Source: Paraburkholderia sprentiae WSM5005 (GTDB taxonomy: Bacteria > Pseudomonadota > Gammaproteobacteria > Burkholderiales > Burkholderiaceae). From it: a stretch of DNA of 64,000 bases. Below are positions 34,688 through 43,502 of this stretch, one piece after another (the first letter of the stretch is position 1; each line of letters begins with the position of its first letter). The stretch is from positions 1 through 64,000 of the forward strand of contig NZ_CP017565.2 in NCBI RefSeq assembly GCF_001865575.2, in the 5' to 3' direction. The position numbers and the translations under genes were made by a program. The notes beneath the pieces were generated by a model, which ran no database searches, had not been told where the DNA came from, and saw nothing but the letters and a program-made list of their open reading frames with translations.

Positions 34688-35011
34688 CTACCGGGCGCGC
34701 AGTCGTTGTCCGTCGACCCACGCCTTGCGAAGCGCCGCCCTGATTGTTTCTGGCTCGTTGGGAAAGTTGAGCTGCACCCATTCGTTGCTGAGCAGGCGCT
34801 CATCATCTGTCCAGTCGTTGCCGTCACCATCCCTCTGTTCCTCGAATGACGCGAGCGCGTTGTCGACCCGGAGCCGGATGGCGCCCAGGCGTTCCTGCAG
34901 CACGATCAGCCACTGGCGCACAGAATCTCGGCGACCGGTGAGAACGAACGGCGACGCCGCATAGCGCGTCAGGTTCAGGATGTCCTGGATTACCTCGGAT
35001 ATCTGTAGCAC
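34688..35011 (-). CDS. Hypothetical helical protein
   Basis: About 107 residues from the GTG at 35011 (MLQISEVIQDILNLTRYAASPF), chosen because AGGAG sits 5 nt before it; a GTG two codons earlier is too close to that site. The protein is helical and charged (VRQWLIVLQERLGAIRLRVDNALASFEEQ), ending in a Trp-Val-Asp-Gly segment. Family unknown. It follows the HNH gene by about 90 bp and may share its P6 transcript. Confidence 0.55.
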   Translation of the reverse strand: MLQISEVIQDILNLTRYAASPFVLTGRRDSVRQWLIVLQERLGAIRLRVDNALASFEEQRDGDGNDWTDDERLLSNEWVQLNFPNEPETIRAALRKAWVDGQRLRAR

Positions 35012-35102
35012 GTGCACTCCTGTTCGGTGGATAGAGCGGCTGGAAGTCCAGAGTTTTCAGTAGGAGGAACGGAAGTCGAAGCCGTGATCCCAGCGCGCCT
35101 CT

Positions 35103-35603
35103 TCAGTCCGCAGCGCCATAGCGATACCGGCCAAGCAAGGAGTCGTACCGCTTGTATGCGTCGATCCAGTTCGTCGCAAAGGCGCGACGCGCTTCTTCGA
35201 GACTTACATCGCCGTGGCACACCCCCATATAGAGGGCGAATTCCAGCTCGTCCTTGCGATCGGCGTCCCATACGGATTTGCGAGGTTCCGGCCACAGGTT
35301 GCGGGGATCAGTGGGATGGCCACCAAGGCTCAGCGGGATCAGGTGGTCTTCCTCGTAGTCGCGAGGGCTCGTGTCCGCGTATCCGTACTGCCTGATCTGA
35401 ATTTTCTTTAGCTGGTTCGTATAGAACGCTGGCGGGCGAACCGTCTTTGTCCACCCCCTCGAACAGACAGTGCTGCGGATGTTGCGCTGCGTGAGGTCCG
35501 GGTTAATGGCGCCTGGCGTCAAGACTGGATCAGGCACATCACCGGCAAGACATCGAACCGCTGTCACCATCAACGTTGACGCAACCAGTGCTTTCATCTT
35601 CAT
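35103..35603 (-). CDS. Exported HNH-type endonuclease-like protein
   Basis: A 166-residue protein with a signal peptide (about 1-20, ending RCLAG) and an HNH-like core: DYEEDHLIPLSLGGHPTDPRNLWPEPR (about 82-108), in which the DH...N pattern matches the beta-beta-alpha metal motif. A helix KDELEFALYMGVCHGDVSLEEAR follows. An exported nuclease could degrade DNA in the periplasm or act on a recipient; context does not decide. The P6 promoter lies about 70 bp upstream. Confidence 0.72.
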   Translation of the reverse strand: MKMKALVASTLMVTAVRCLAGDVPDPVLTPGAINPDLTQRNIRSTVCSRGWTKTVRPPAFYTNQLKKIQIRQYGYADTSPRDYEEDHLIPLSLGGHPTDPRNLWPEPRKSVWDADRKDELEFALYMGVCHGDVSLEEARRAFATNWIDAYKRYDSLLGRYRYGAAD

Positions 35604-35672
35604 GCCGGGTTTCCTGTTTGTGTGGTTGATCTGCGTGCCGGGCGCGGGGCGCCCCGGCAGCCACGTACGTCC

Positions 35673-35702
35673 AGGTTAGCGCGACTGCTGCGAAGTCAAG
35701 TC
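35673..35702 (-). promoter_or_regulatory. Minus-strand promoter, GACTTGACTT class (P6)
   Basis: Minus strand: GACTTGACTT, -35 TTGACT (35694-35699), 15-bp spacer, -10 TAACCT (35673-35678), then GGA. It overlaps the 3' end of the DUF1173 gene. Confidence 0.62.
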
Positions 35703-36914
35703 TCGCGCGGCGGCCGGCGGCGGAATGCGCACGCGCGAGAGCGGATCGCGATCGACGTCCCATTCGACCGCTGGAATGCCGCGCGCGAGCCTGAGCGCCC
35801 GTTTCTTCTCCTTGCGCGCTTCGTACGACTCAGGGCCGTTCCTCCCGTAGACCTCGATATGCGTCTGCGTGCTGGTGTCGCGCAACACGAAGTCGGGCAG
35901 CATGTCGTCGTCTGCGGACAGTCGAATGGGTTTCACAAAGTCGCGTCTCTCAGTGACAAGCCTGTTGGCCATCGCCACTTCGTGAATTGAATCGCACGGT
36001 ATGAACGCGGATGAGCAGAGCATCGCAGCGAGATCGGCGAGCTTGAGGTGAGCTTTCGGCGTGCGTTCAACGAGCAGAAGACCGACGACCCGCGCGGACC
36101 GGTCGCCGATAGCTCGCCACGCGTGCGACCAGGTACGCGAGGCGTGTTCGATCAGGCTCGAGGTTGCGTAATACCTGCGCGCGCTCTGCCTCAGGCTGAT
36201 TGAGTGGCCGTACTGGGTGTCCGCGAGTTCGTTCACTTCTCCGATTACAAGGCCCCGCCGCGTGCTTTTGCCGTCGGTGCCGAGTCGCGCGAGGAATGCA
36301 TCAAACTCTGCGTTGATGGCGGTCCGGTCGGCTTCGTCGTAGCGCCGCATGATGTGAAGGACGTTCTGTGCATCGGCCCCGTTGATGGTTGCAGTTCCCA
36401 CCTTGGCAAGCAGTTGCGCGTTGCATTCGCCCCAGTGTCGAGCAGGCTTTCGCCCTGACCACTGGTTCAGGCCTGCCTCACACCAGACTGTTTGGAGGAA
36501 GGCGAGCAGGGTCGCCGAACGTCGGCTGGTGCGACCGGATTATTGAGCCGGCGTGCCGCGCGAACCAGACGTTACTTCGCGCACAGTAAGCGATGCGTTG
36601 AGTCGCACGTTCAGGCCGGCGGGCGTCGCGATAATCGCTGCCTTGCTGTCGCTACGGCCGGCGGGCTTCGCGGTGCTCGGATCCTTGTGGAACGCGCATC
36701 CGGTTGCGTGCCGATGGCCGTCATCCGGCCAGCCCGCCAGGTGAAGAAGCGTGCCGTAGCGCCGGATCACGAGCTGCAATGGATGGTTTGCACAGAGGCA
36801 GACCGCATGCCCGGGGGAGATCTTCGCGCGCTCAAGGCGTTTTACATAGCGCGCCGGGTTTTCCTGAACGTCCGCAAGTGGGAACGTACCACCATCGAAA
36901 GACACATTTTGCAT
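35676..36914 (-). pseudogene. DUF1173 gene interrupted by an in-frame TAA
   Basis: The N-terminal piece (36914-36540, 124 residues, MQNVSFDGGTFPLADVQ ... CLCANHPLQLVIRRYG ... HLAGWPDDGHRHATGCAFH) and the C-terminal piece (to 35676, with DFVLRDTSTQTHIEVYGRNG and YEARKEKKRALRLARG) are in the same frame and are separated only by one TAA at 36540-36542. Translation past the stop gives sensible sequence (SATLLAFLQTVWCEAGLNQW). Without the stop the product would be about 412 residues, near the usual DUF1173 length. It is either a nonsense mutation, a base-call error or, less likely, readthrough. Function of the family unknown. Confidence 0.75.
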
Positions 36915-36982
36915 GGCTGTCCACCATAGAAAATGGCCGGGTCGTGGCGGCCATGTTGATCACTGGGCAATGGGCTTCGCAC

Positions 36983-37342
36983 TCATGGTTGTCCATGAAG
37001 GGAACGGGGCCACGAGGCCTGAGACATGCCGGCTGCGGGATGGTATTCGCGGCCTGTCGCGCGGTCGGTCAGGAACCAGTTGCCGTTGGACAGCCGCACG
37101 ACGTGACAGCCGGGGAAGCGTTGCTCCATGACCGCCTGTTCACGCCGCATGCGCATCGTGCGGATTTCGCCAACAAGTGCGGCGACGGCCGCGGCGATCG
37201 CGAGCGCCAGGATGCCGCCTGCGATGCAGGCAGCCGGAACCCACGAGGCCCAGTGACGGGCAATGGAGACCGTCTGCAGGACGCGGTAGAGCGCGAGGAA
37301 AAACAGGCATGCGACAGCCGGGACGAAAGCGAATTCGATCAT
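36983..37342 (-). CDS. Small membrane protein
   Basis: A 119-residue protein starting MIEFAFVPAVACLFFLALYRVLQ, with two membrane segments (about 1-20 and 33-58, WVPAACIAGGILALAIAAAVAALVG). A cytoplasmic C-terminus follows, containing FPGCHVVRLSNGNWFLTDRATGREY, a small strand-rich unit. No family recognised and no promoter of the P class upstream. Confidence 0.55.
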   Translation of the reverse strand: MIEFAFVPAVACLFFLALYRVLQTVSIARHWASWVPAACIAGGILALAIAAAVAALVGEIRTMRMRREQAVMEQRFPGCHVVRLSNGNWFLTDRATGREYHPAAGMSQASWPRSLHGQP

Positions 37343-37522
37343 GTTGTTGGCCGAGAGGGCGCTGGTGACAGGGCGCCCGAAGCGAGTTCGCACCTGCAAC
37401 TGGACGCCTCAGCGGTGCGTGCTTTCGCGCATAGGAACTATTGTCAGACCTCACGTCACAGCCAACAGGCGCAAAAGCAAACGCGTTCAGGGCGGCTTTC
37501 GGAATCAGCTGGACGGTCAATT

Positions 37523-37582
37523 CCGGCGAAAGCTGTATGGTTTGGTCGAGCTTTCCGGATTAAGGCCGTCAGCCGGCTGACG
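37523..37582. promoter_or_regulatory. Repeated hairpin-palindrome element, copy 4
   Basis: Contains CGAAAGCT, TGTATGGTTTGGTCG, AGCTTTCCGG, ATTAAGGC and the perfect palindrome CGTCAGCCGGCTGACG (37567-37582). It lies between the minus-strand membrane protein and the plus-strand block starting at 37914. Confidence 0.7.
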
Positions 37583-37671
37583 ACGGGGCTAACGTCCGGT
37601 TGCGCATGCCTGCGGATTGGACAGACGCGCGACCGCCTTCAGGGGCCGCACACGCCATGGGAAATCCACAG

Positions 37672-37696
37672 GTTTATCCAGAGAAACTGTGGATAT
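37672..37696. promoter_or_regulatory. Two inverted DnaA-box-like sequences
   Basis: TTATCCAGA (37674-37682) and TGTGGATAT (37688-37696) each match the TTATCCACA box or its complement at 8 of 9 or fewer positions, in inverted orientation. Weak on its own; noted because the stretch is otherwise empty. Confidence 0.3.
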
Positions 37697-37758
37697 CTTT
37701 GCGCGAACGACGTGCGGCTCTTGTCCGAAAGCCGTATGCATTCCACGGTCATTCCGGC

Positions 37759-37845
37759 TTGAACGTAGCGCCATTGCAGCTACCATCGACTCATCAACCG
37801 CGTCACTGACGCATCGATCGAATGCCCGCGACTCGCGGGTCATTC
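37759..37845 (+). promoter_or_regulatory. Plus-strand promoter and structured leader, family member C
   Basis: -35 TTGAAC (37759-37764), 16-bp spacer, -10 TACCAT (37781-37786), then GCGTC (37800-37804)/GACGC (37808-37812), ATCGA and the hairpin GAATGCCCGCGA / TCGCGGGTCATTC (37820-37845). A further ACGGGAACACTCCCGT hairpin lies just before the 37914 gene. The best-formed -35 of the family. Confidence 0.62.
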
Positions 37846-37913
37846 TTCGTTTACCCAGACGGGAACACTCCCGTCCGGGCGTGCTCTCCCGTCGTTCTTG
37901 AAAGGGAAGCACC

Positions 37914-38709
37914 ATGTACACAGCACTTGTTCAGCAGTTCAAGGACGCACAGGCCAAAGCGGCGGCTGCCTATCTGGAGGTCAGTGCAGCAGAGACAGCG
38001 CTCTTTCCGGGCGACGGTCAGTATTGCTACCGCGCTGCAGAATCCCGATCCGACTACAAGACGGAGCGGGAACTGAGCGATTTCTGCAATCGGCTCGCCC
38101 ATGTGCTCGTGCGAGAAGCTGTTCGACGGTTCTCGCCCGGGGGGGGGGCGGCTGGAGATCGATGACCGCAAGGAACTCGACAATGCGTCAATGGACATTT
38201 CCGGCGCGCTGCGAGCTGGCAAGTGTCCTGACTTCGACGCCTTCTGGACTCATCTCGAACGCACTTACAGCGGTGACGCCGGCAAGCGGATCGGACTGAT
38301 CCAGGCCGCAAAGCTGATCATCGACGGGTTCTACATTCGCCCGAACTCCGAGATCAAGCGGACGTCCAGCGCGATCGTGCTCGACGCTCGCATCTGGAGC
38401 GAGACCTCTTTCCGCTCCAGCGCCCGCAAGCCGACCTACCAGTCGAGTCAAAACGTGGCAAGTCTGACGCGAGGCCTGAGTGCGTTCGCGGCGCATGCTG
38501 GCTTTGACTTTCTTTCAATAGGCCTCAAGCACGCCCGGCTGCCCGACTACGAATTCGACACTCGCGAGAAGGTCAGCTTCCGTGGTCTGGATATCGTGAT
38601 GTACAACGAGAAATGGCAGTTCAAGTTCTCGCATGAGGTCGGAGACGCGCTCTCGCTGTTCATCAGCGAGTTTGGCGCCGACTACCTCGTCTCCCGTGAC
38701 CGTTACTGA
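37914..38709 (+). pseudogene. DUF4942-like gene split by a G10 tract
   Basis: Frame 1 from MYTALVQQFKDAQAKAAAAYLEV runs to a stop at 38165; frame 2 continues from the tract to 38709 (RLEIDDRKELDNASMDISGALRAGKCPDF ... KKVSF-like EKVSFRGLDIVMYNEKWQFKF). The switch falls on ten G residues at 38139-38148; nine G would join both into one protein of about 264 residues. The C-terminal strand-turn-strand (FRGLDIVMYNEKWQFKF) resembles DUF4942. Because it is a homopolymer, a sequencing error or slipped-strand phase variation are both possible. The following genes are also damaged. Confidence 0.6.
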
Positions 38710-38723
38710 TCCCGGGGGACGGT

Positions 38724-38945
38724 ATGTCTCGTCAACGCATCTATCTGTTCTCGCGCTACGTCGCCCGGACCTACGTCGAGCCTCTCGAACATCTCATCAC
38801 CATCGTGCGTGCGCGTGAATGCTATTCACCGATGTTTCGCGCCGCGGCGTTGCGTCACCTTGTGCTGCGGGCACCGTTGCACGTGACGGGCGGCCAGCCG
38901 TTCGCCGCACGCCGGCGAGCTGTGCGCAGGTTCTATCAGCTGTAG
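38724..38945 (+). CDS. Small Arg-rich hypothetical protein
   Basis: A 73-residue basic protein (MSRQRIYLFSRYVARTYVEPLEHLITIV ... RRRAVRRFYQL) starting 14 bp after the previous stop with GGGGGAC upstream of the ATG. The composition would suit nucleic-acid binding, but there is no recognised family. A terminator-like hairpin follows 40 bp later. Confidence 0.45.
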   Translation: MSRQRIYLFSRYVARTYVEPLEHLITIVRARECYSPMFRAAALRHLVLRAPLHVTGGQPFAARRRAVRRFYQL

Positions 38946-38984
38946 TTCTCATCCCGCCGCGCAGTACCCCGGCGTTCTTTCTTC

Positions 38985-39011
38985 GGCCCGCTTTGACGCG
39001 GGCCTTTTTCT
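38985..39011 (+). terminator. Terminator-like hairpin directly before the next ATG
   Basis: GGCCCGC-TTTGAC-GCGGGCC then TTTTTC TTTTT, with the next ATG at 39016. Position within 5 bp of a start codon suggests attenuation rather than simple operon end. Confidence 0.7.
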
Positions 39012-39015
39012 TTTT

Positions 39016-40681
39016 ATGGATGCCAATCATGCAGAGAGATCTGTTTTTTTTTTTGAGCCCGACTGGTACGAGCCGCTGCGCTCGCTCATCAGCCTCGGCT
39101 CACAGGCTGCACCGGTCGCTCACCAGGGCGAGCTGGCCGCGGCGCGCCGTCAGCACCTCGGGCAGTTTTTCACGCCCGACGCGATCGCCGCCTTTATGTG
39201 GAGCTTCATCAGTGGCTGGCGCGTGAATCGGCGCATCCGCCTGCTCGATAACTCGGTTGGCTCGGGTCGGCTGTTTCAGTACGCCGACCCTGAGCGGTAT
39301 GCGGTGTATGGCGTCGACGTGCACGCGGACGTCATCACGCAATGCCAGAAAGTGTTTGAAGAGGCGGGTTTCGATTGTGAGTTCAGGCACGCGGGTATGG
39401 AGGACATCCGGCCCACGAACTTCGACATCGCGATCATCAATCCGCCGTTTTCGGTGCATCTGGAGTCGCCCCATCTGAAGCCTTTCCCCTGCACTACGTG
39501 GGGCAGATACGGGGCCAACACCAGCGCACTTGCTGACAGGTTCTCCGATTCCGAACTATCCGCGTGACGCCTTCGGGCTGCTCGCGTTTTCGGGTGGAGA
39601 CGGAACGGCGGCGCAGCCTTACGGCTACCGGCTCGGCTATCTGGAGGAAAACTGGATCAACACCGTCGAGTATGCAATGCGCGGCGTCGACCGGTTCCGG
39701 GATGACTTTGTGGTGCTGGAATGGGTCACGTGGCAGTTCGCTGAAAGCCTGCAGGAAGGGGCCAAACGCGAAGTGCCAAAGATCGGAAACCTGCACGGCT
39801 ATCGCGCGATGCTTGCGCCGCATATCAAGCGGCGGCTGGTGGCAGAGCCGGAAGTCGCGAAGTACATCCAGATCGAGCCGCCAGAGTTCGAAATCGAGAC
39901 CGTGGACTGGGACCGTGGCCATCTGGCTACCTACCTGCGCGCGGCCGACGAGTTCGCAGACTGGTATCGCTCATCACGGGATGACAGCAAGGCATGCAAC
40001 CTCATCACGATCCTCGCGCGTATTCGCGCAGTGCATTTCGCCGCCAACTTTCCGCAGTACGGGATGGAAGGTGTCGATCGCATTGGTGGCCTGACGAGCA
40101 AGCAGCGCGTGGTGATCGCACGCATGCGGGAAATCGCTGCTGAAGGAAAGCAGGCGATCGTGTTCGCGGAAAACCCGGGCGTGCTCGATCTTCTTGCGCG
40201 GGAACTCGAATCGCACGGCGTGCAGTCGGTGCCGTTCCATGGCGAGATACCGATCAAGCGCCGCGTGTCCGACAAGGATAATCGGTTTCTGACGGGGCTG
40301 GCGACCGGACTTCTCGCAACGAAGGCTTCGGGGCGTGCAGGCTACAACCTGCCGAACGCCGACTACATCCTGTTCTAGGACCGGTCGTGGACGTGGCGCA
40401 TTGAGTATCAGGCGATGCGGCGCGCGCTGCGGTGGAACCGGAAGGGGACGTTGAAGGTGGTGTATTTCCATCTGCCGGGCAGCATCGACGAGTATCAGGA
40501 TCAGATGGTCGCACACAAGCGCGATGCAACGCAGGCTGGCCTGGACTGGGTGACGCCCGAGCTCGAAGACGAAACGTTCCTGCACATGGATTTGCTGCTG
40601 GACCGTTTTGTACATCACCTTGCATTGATTGCCGATCGCGAGAGCGGCGACATGCGCAAACTGTTGAAGGAGGCAGCATGA
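39016..40681 (+). pseudogene. Remnant of a DNA methylase-helicase fusion
   Basis: 5' part (39016-39567): N6-adenine methylase core with QHLGQFFTPDAIAAFM, LLDNSVGSGRLF (SAM site) and the NPPF catalytic motif (DIAIINPPFSV). 3' part (from about 39524): SNF2-type helicase from motif III onward (LTGSPIPNYPRDAFGLL, QAIVFAENPGVLDLLARELES, ATKASGRAGYNLPNADYILF). The helicase motifs I and II are gone and the frame changes, so an internal deletion joined the parts near TTGCTGAC. A TAG at 40376-40378 then interrupts the same frame, which continues as DRSWTWRIEYQAMRRALR to 40681. An 11-T tract is at 39044-39054. Related full-length proteins act in anti-restriction or defence; this one cannot work. Confidence 0.75.
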
Positions 40682-40914
40682 AGGAAGCAAAGGTGTCAGT
40701 GCTGGTCGGCGAAGGGGTCGTTACTGTGAAGCGCGAGGGGTCAAACCGCGCGCTTCAGGCAAACATTCTCGGTACGGTCGAAGCAGACGGTGTGGAGGTG
40801 TTATGTCTTGACCGGCTGGTGCATGCGAGCCACGAGCAGCAGTTCGGCGAGTGGACGTTGGCGGGTGCGGTGACGACGATGCTTTCCCGCGCGATCGAGG
40901 TGTCACCTGCCTGA
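40678..40914 (+). CDS. Small hypothetical protein
   Basis: A 78-residue protein (MKEAKVSVLVGEGVVTVKREGSNRALQANILGTVEADGVEVLCLDRLVH) with an AAGGAGG ribosome site and an ATGA overlap with the preceding remnant, so it was translated together with it. Strand-rich and acidic. No family recognised. A strong terminator 27 bp later closes the module. Confidence 0.6.
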   Translation: MKEAKVSVLVGEGVVTVKREGSNRALQANILGTVEADGVEVLCLDRLVHASHEQQFGEWTLAGAVTTMLSRAIEVSPA

Positions 40915-40941
40915 TAGTGCTGGTTTGGTTGTCTATAGAGA

Positions 40942-40971
40942 AGCCCGGCGTTATGCCGGGCTTTTTTTTTT
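40942..40971 (+). terminator. Intrinsic terminator closing the methylase-helicase module
   Basis: AGCCCGGC-GTTAT-GCCGGGCT followed by ten or so T. A textbook terminator and a natural left border for the reverse-transcriptase cargo. Confidence 0.93.
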
Positions 40972-41789
40972 GGGGCTCATCGAGGTTACCGAGGACGGCT
41001 GTCGACCCTGAGCGGACGTTTGACACAACACGGCATCAACGGCTCTTCCCGGGGTGAAGCAGACGTTCTATTGGGAAAAACTTGCAGCGAAGCGACGGGG
41101 GCGGTCCATTGACGGGTACGGTTGGCGCAGGAAACGACTTCGCTTTCGACGGTCAGAGGCAGTTCCTCGGGTTGCCCTTCTTCCAGTTCTAGCACGCTTG
41201 GGCACCCGCCTTGGGTCTGAAGCACCTGAACCATCCGCTCGTCGCAGCGCTCAACGTCTCCACGCGATTGCACCACGATCTTACCCGTTCGTTGCGAAGG
41301 TCGTGCCACGCGTTGTTGCGATCCCAAGCCGCGCTTCGCGATGGAACAATCAACGTTCGCCGCCTTTGGGACAACCTTCGAGCCCCCAAATGGCTTGCAT
41401 ACCGTGACGCTTGACGCTCGCGTAGAAGCGACACCGGAGCGCAGGCAGTTATCATTCTGGTTAACTTTTCAACATTCTGCTTGTGTTAATGAATCAGTGG
41501 ATCGACTATGCGCTTGTTTCTGTGGATGACCAGCATCTAGAATTACAACGCGTTGTATTCGGGCAGGCCGGATGCGGTATCGTCTATGAAGACACGCCGG
41601 CCGCAAGATTTCAGGCAGGCCAGAGCTTGAGCAGTGCCGCAAAGCCTCGCGGAACGGCGACACGTTGGTCGCGTGGAGGACGGCTCTTCCGCTCTGTCGT
41701 GTCCAATACGGCTTATCGCCACGGACGGCCGTTGCTGTCGATTTTGTCGATATGCCTAAAAAAATGCCGTAGTTTGGAGGTTCAACCCA
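40972..41789. other. 820-bp region without a confident gene, upstream of the reverse transcriptase
   Basis: Open frames exist on both strands (minus 40986-41455 has MVQVLQTQGGCPSVLELEEG-like sequence; plus 41489 onward) but none has a good ribosome site or recognisable domain; the minus frames may be remnants. An AT-rich stretch at 41453-41495 (TTATCATTCTGGTTAACTTTT) looks like a promoter, which would leave roughly 290 nt of leader before the reverse transcriptase. Such leaders often carry a template RNA in retron or defence systems. Confidence 0.45.
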
Positions 41790-43502
41790 GTGAAATTGAG
41801 GATACACTCGGGAATGGAAAGCAGTGACGAGGCTGACTATATAGTCAATCCCGCTTTCTGGCTGAACGGCCAGGCGCTCGGATTTCCAGTGCAGTTTGAC
41901 CTTGTGCTGAAGCATCTCCGCCAAGATATGCGGGACGACTGGTATTTCGATTGTCTGCAGTACGACGATCTCTTCAAGCATCCAGCCGAGGCGAAGCGGA
42001 TCATTATCTCGCTCCTGCAGGAATGGAATGGCGTATATCGAGGCACTCGCAGCGTCGTCCGGAACATACCGAAGAAAGGATACGGGGAGCGTTACGGGCT
42101 GGAGACCGACTTCTTCGATCGCTTCGTCTATCAGGCGATTTGCAGCTTCCTAATCCCGTACTACGACCCTCTCCTCGGCCATCGAGTGCTGAGCTACCGG
42201 TACGACCCGGCACCGTTGGACGCGAAATACCTTTTCAAAAACAAGATCGACCGCTGGTTCACGTTTGAGGGCGTGACGCTGACCTTCCGCAGATCAGGAC
42301 GCCATCTGCTGGTCACCGATCTGAGCAATTTCTTTGAGAACGTGTCACGCGCGCAAATCGTAGGCGCACTCGAGAACGCGGTCCCCAACCTCGTCGCGAC
42401 CGGCCCCGAGAAACTGCAGATCCGTAACGCGATCGCCACTCTCGACCGACTACTCACCCAATGGACGTTCAGCCGGGACCACGGCCTCCCGCAGAACCGC
42501 GACGCCTCGTCTTTCTTGTCCAACATTCTGCTGTCGTCAGTGGACAGAGAGATGACGAGGAGGGGCTACGACTACTACCGCTACGTGGACGACATTCGTA
42601 TCATCGCAGACTCCGAGCTCCACGCTCGACGCGCGCTGCAGGATCTAATCAGACAGCTGCGGACAGTTGGTCTCAACATCAACGCAAACAAAACTGAGAT
42701 TCTCGCCCCGGATGTTCCCAGCGTCAAAATTGCGGAGTACTTCCCCTCACAAGACAGCTCCACGATCGCAATCAACCAGATGTGGCAGTCCCGCAGTCGC
42801 CGCATCGTGACTAGGTCGGTGACTTATATCTTCGACATTCTAAGCCGATGCATCGCAGCCGGAGACTCGCAGACGCGGACCTTCCGCTTCGCAGTGAACC
42901 GTGTGGGAAAGATCGTCGAATCCGGACTCTTCGACGTAGGCGAAGCACTGTCGATCAACCTGCTCAACACCCTGTCGCGCTCGCTGTCCGAGCACGCGGT
43001 CACAACCGACCAATACTGTCGGCTGATAGCCACCCTGGACCGCGCCGGTCGCTGCCTGCCAGCGTTAGAGGCGTTCCTGCTTGAAGAAGACGGGGCCATT
43101 CACGACTGGCAGAACTACAACATCTGGATGCTGCTCGCGGTGCGGAGGCACCGATCCGACCAGTTGGTGGCACTGGCCGACCGTAAGTTGCGTGAGGACG
43201 TGAAGTCCGGGGAGGCGGCGGCTATCTTTATCTGGCTCCGCTGCGTGGAAGAACGGGCTCTCATTGAGAGATGCGTTGCAGAGTTCAGCACCCTGCCTTA
43301 CCAGAACGCCCGCTACCTCTTGATCGCCTCCTCGGTGCTTGACAAAGAGGCGTTGCGTCCCCTCTATGGCCATGTGCCGACCTCTCTGCAGGAAACTAGC
43401 CGTAGGGCCGAGCGTCACTGCAACGAGGACGGCCTGCCGTTCGCTGTACGCGAGAGCACGGATCTGCTGAACCTTGTCGACGAGGTCAGCGGCTATGATT
43501 GA
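41790..43502 (+). CDS. Reverse transcriptase, defence (Abi/UG)-like
   Basis: A 570-residue RT with GGAGG 9 nt before the GTG start (ATG 41814 is an alternative). Fingers: RNIPKKGYGERYGL and the QAICSFLIPYYDPLLGHRVLSYRYDP block (about 91-142). Motif A LLVTDLSNFFENVSR with Asp177; GLPQNRDASSFLSNILLSSVD (about 232-252); motif C YYRYVDDIRII with Asp267-Asp268; GLNINANKTEI (about 294-304). The C-terminal 260 residues are helical without a maturase or endonuclease domain. The NRDASSFLSNI form fits stand-alone defence RTs better than group II introns, where QG is usual. It overlaps a family A DNA polymerase gene by 8 nt, an unusual pairing. Confidence 0.88.
   Translation: MKLRIHSGMESSDEADYIVNPAFWLNGQALGFPVQFDLVLKHLRQDMRDDWYFDCLQYDDLFKHPAEAKRIIISLLQEWNGVYRGTRSVVRNIPKKGYGERYGLETDFFDRFVYQAICSFLIPYYDPLLGHRVLSYRYDPAPLDAKYLFKNKIDRWFTFEGVTLTFRRSGRHLLVTDLSNFFENVSRAQIVGALENAVPNLVATGPEKLQIRNAIATLDRLLTQWTFSRDHGLPQNRDASSFLSNILLSSVDREMTRRGYDYYRYVDDIRIIADSELHARRALQDLIRQLRTVGLNINANKTEILAPDVPSVKIAEYFPSQDSSTIAINQMWQSRSRRIVTRSVTYIFDILSRCIAAGDSQTRTFRFAVNRVGKIVESGLFDVGEALSINLLNTLSRSLSEHAVTTDQYCRLIATLDRAGRCLPALEAFLLEEDGAIHDWQNYNIWMLLAVRRHRSDQLVALADRKLREDVKSGEAAAIFIWLRCVEERALIERCVAEFSTLPYQNARYLLIASSVLDKEALRPLYGHVPTSLQETSRRAERHCNEDGLPFAVRESTDLLNLVDEVSGYD

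Noticed and set aside
37672..37696. Replication origin at the DnaA-box-like pair
   Set aside because: Only two imperfect boxes, no AT-rich unwinding region or iterons, and the rep gene is far away at position 1.
40986..41455. Minus-strand genes in the region before the RT
   Set aside because: The frames lack a ribosome site, change character midway and contain no recognised domain; at most remnants.
41489..41827. Plus-strand ORF starting MNQWIDYALVSVDD before the RT
   Set aside because: Coding character is lost after about 45 residues and it overlaps the RT start in another frame without a ribosome site.
41790..43502. Group II intron reverse transcriptase
   Set aside because: No maturase (X) or HNH endonuclease domain follows the RT, no intron domain V-like structure was seen downstream, and the gene is coupled to a polymerase gene.
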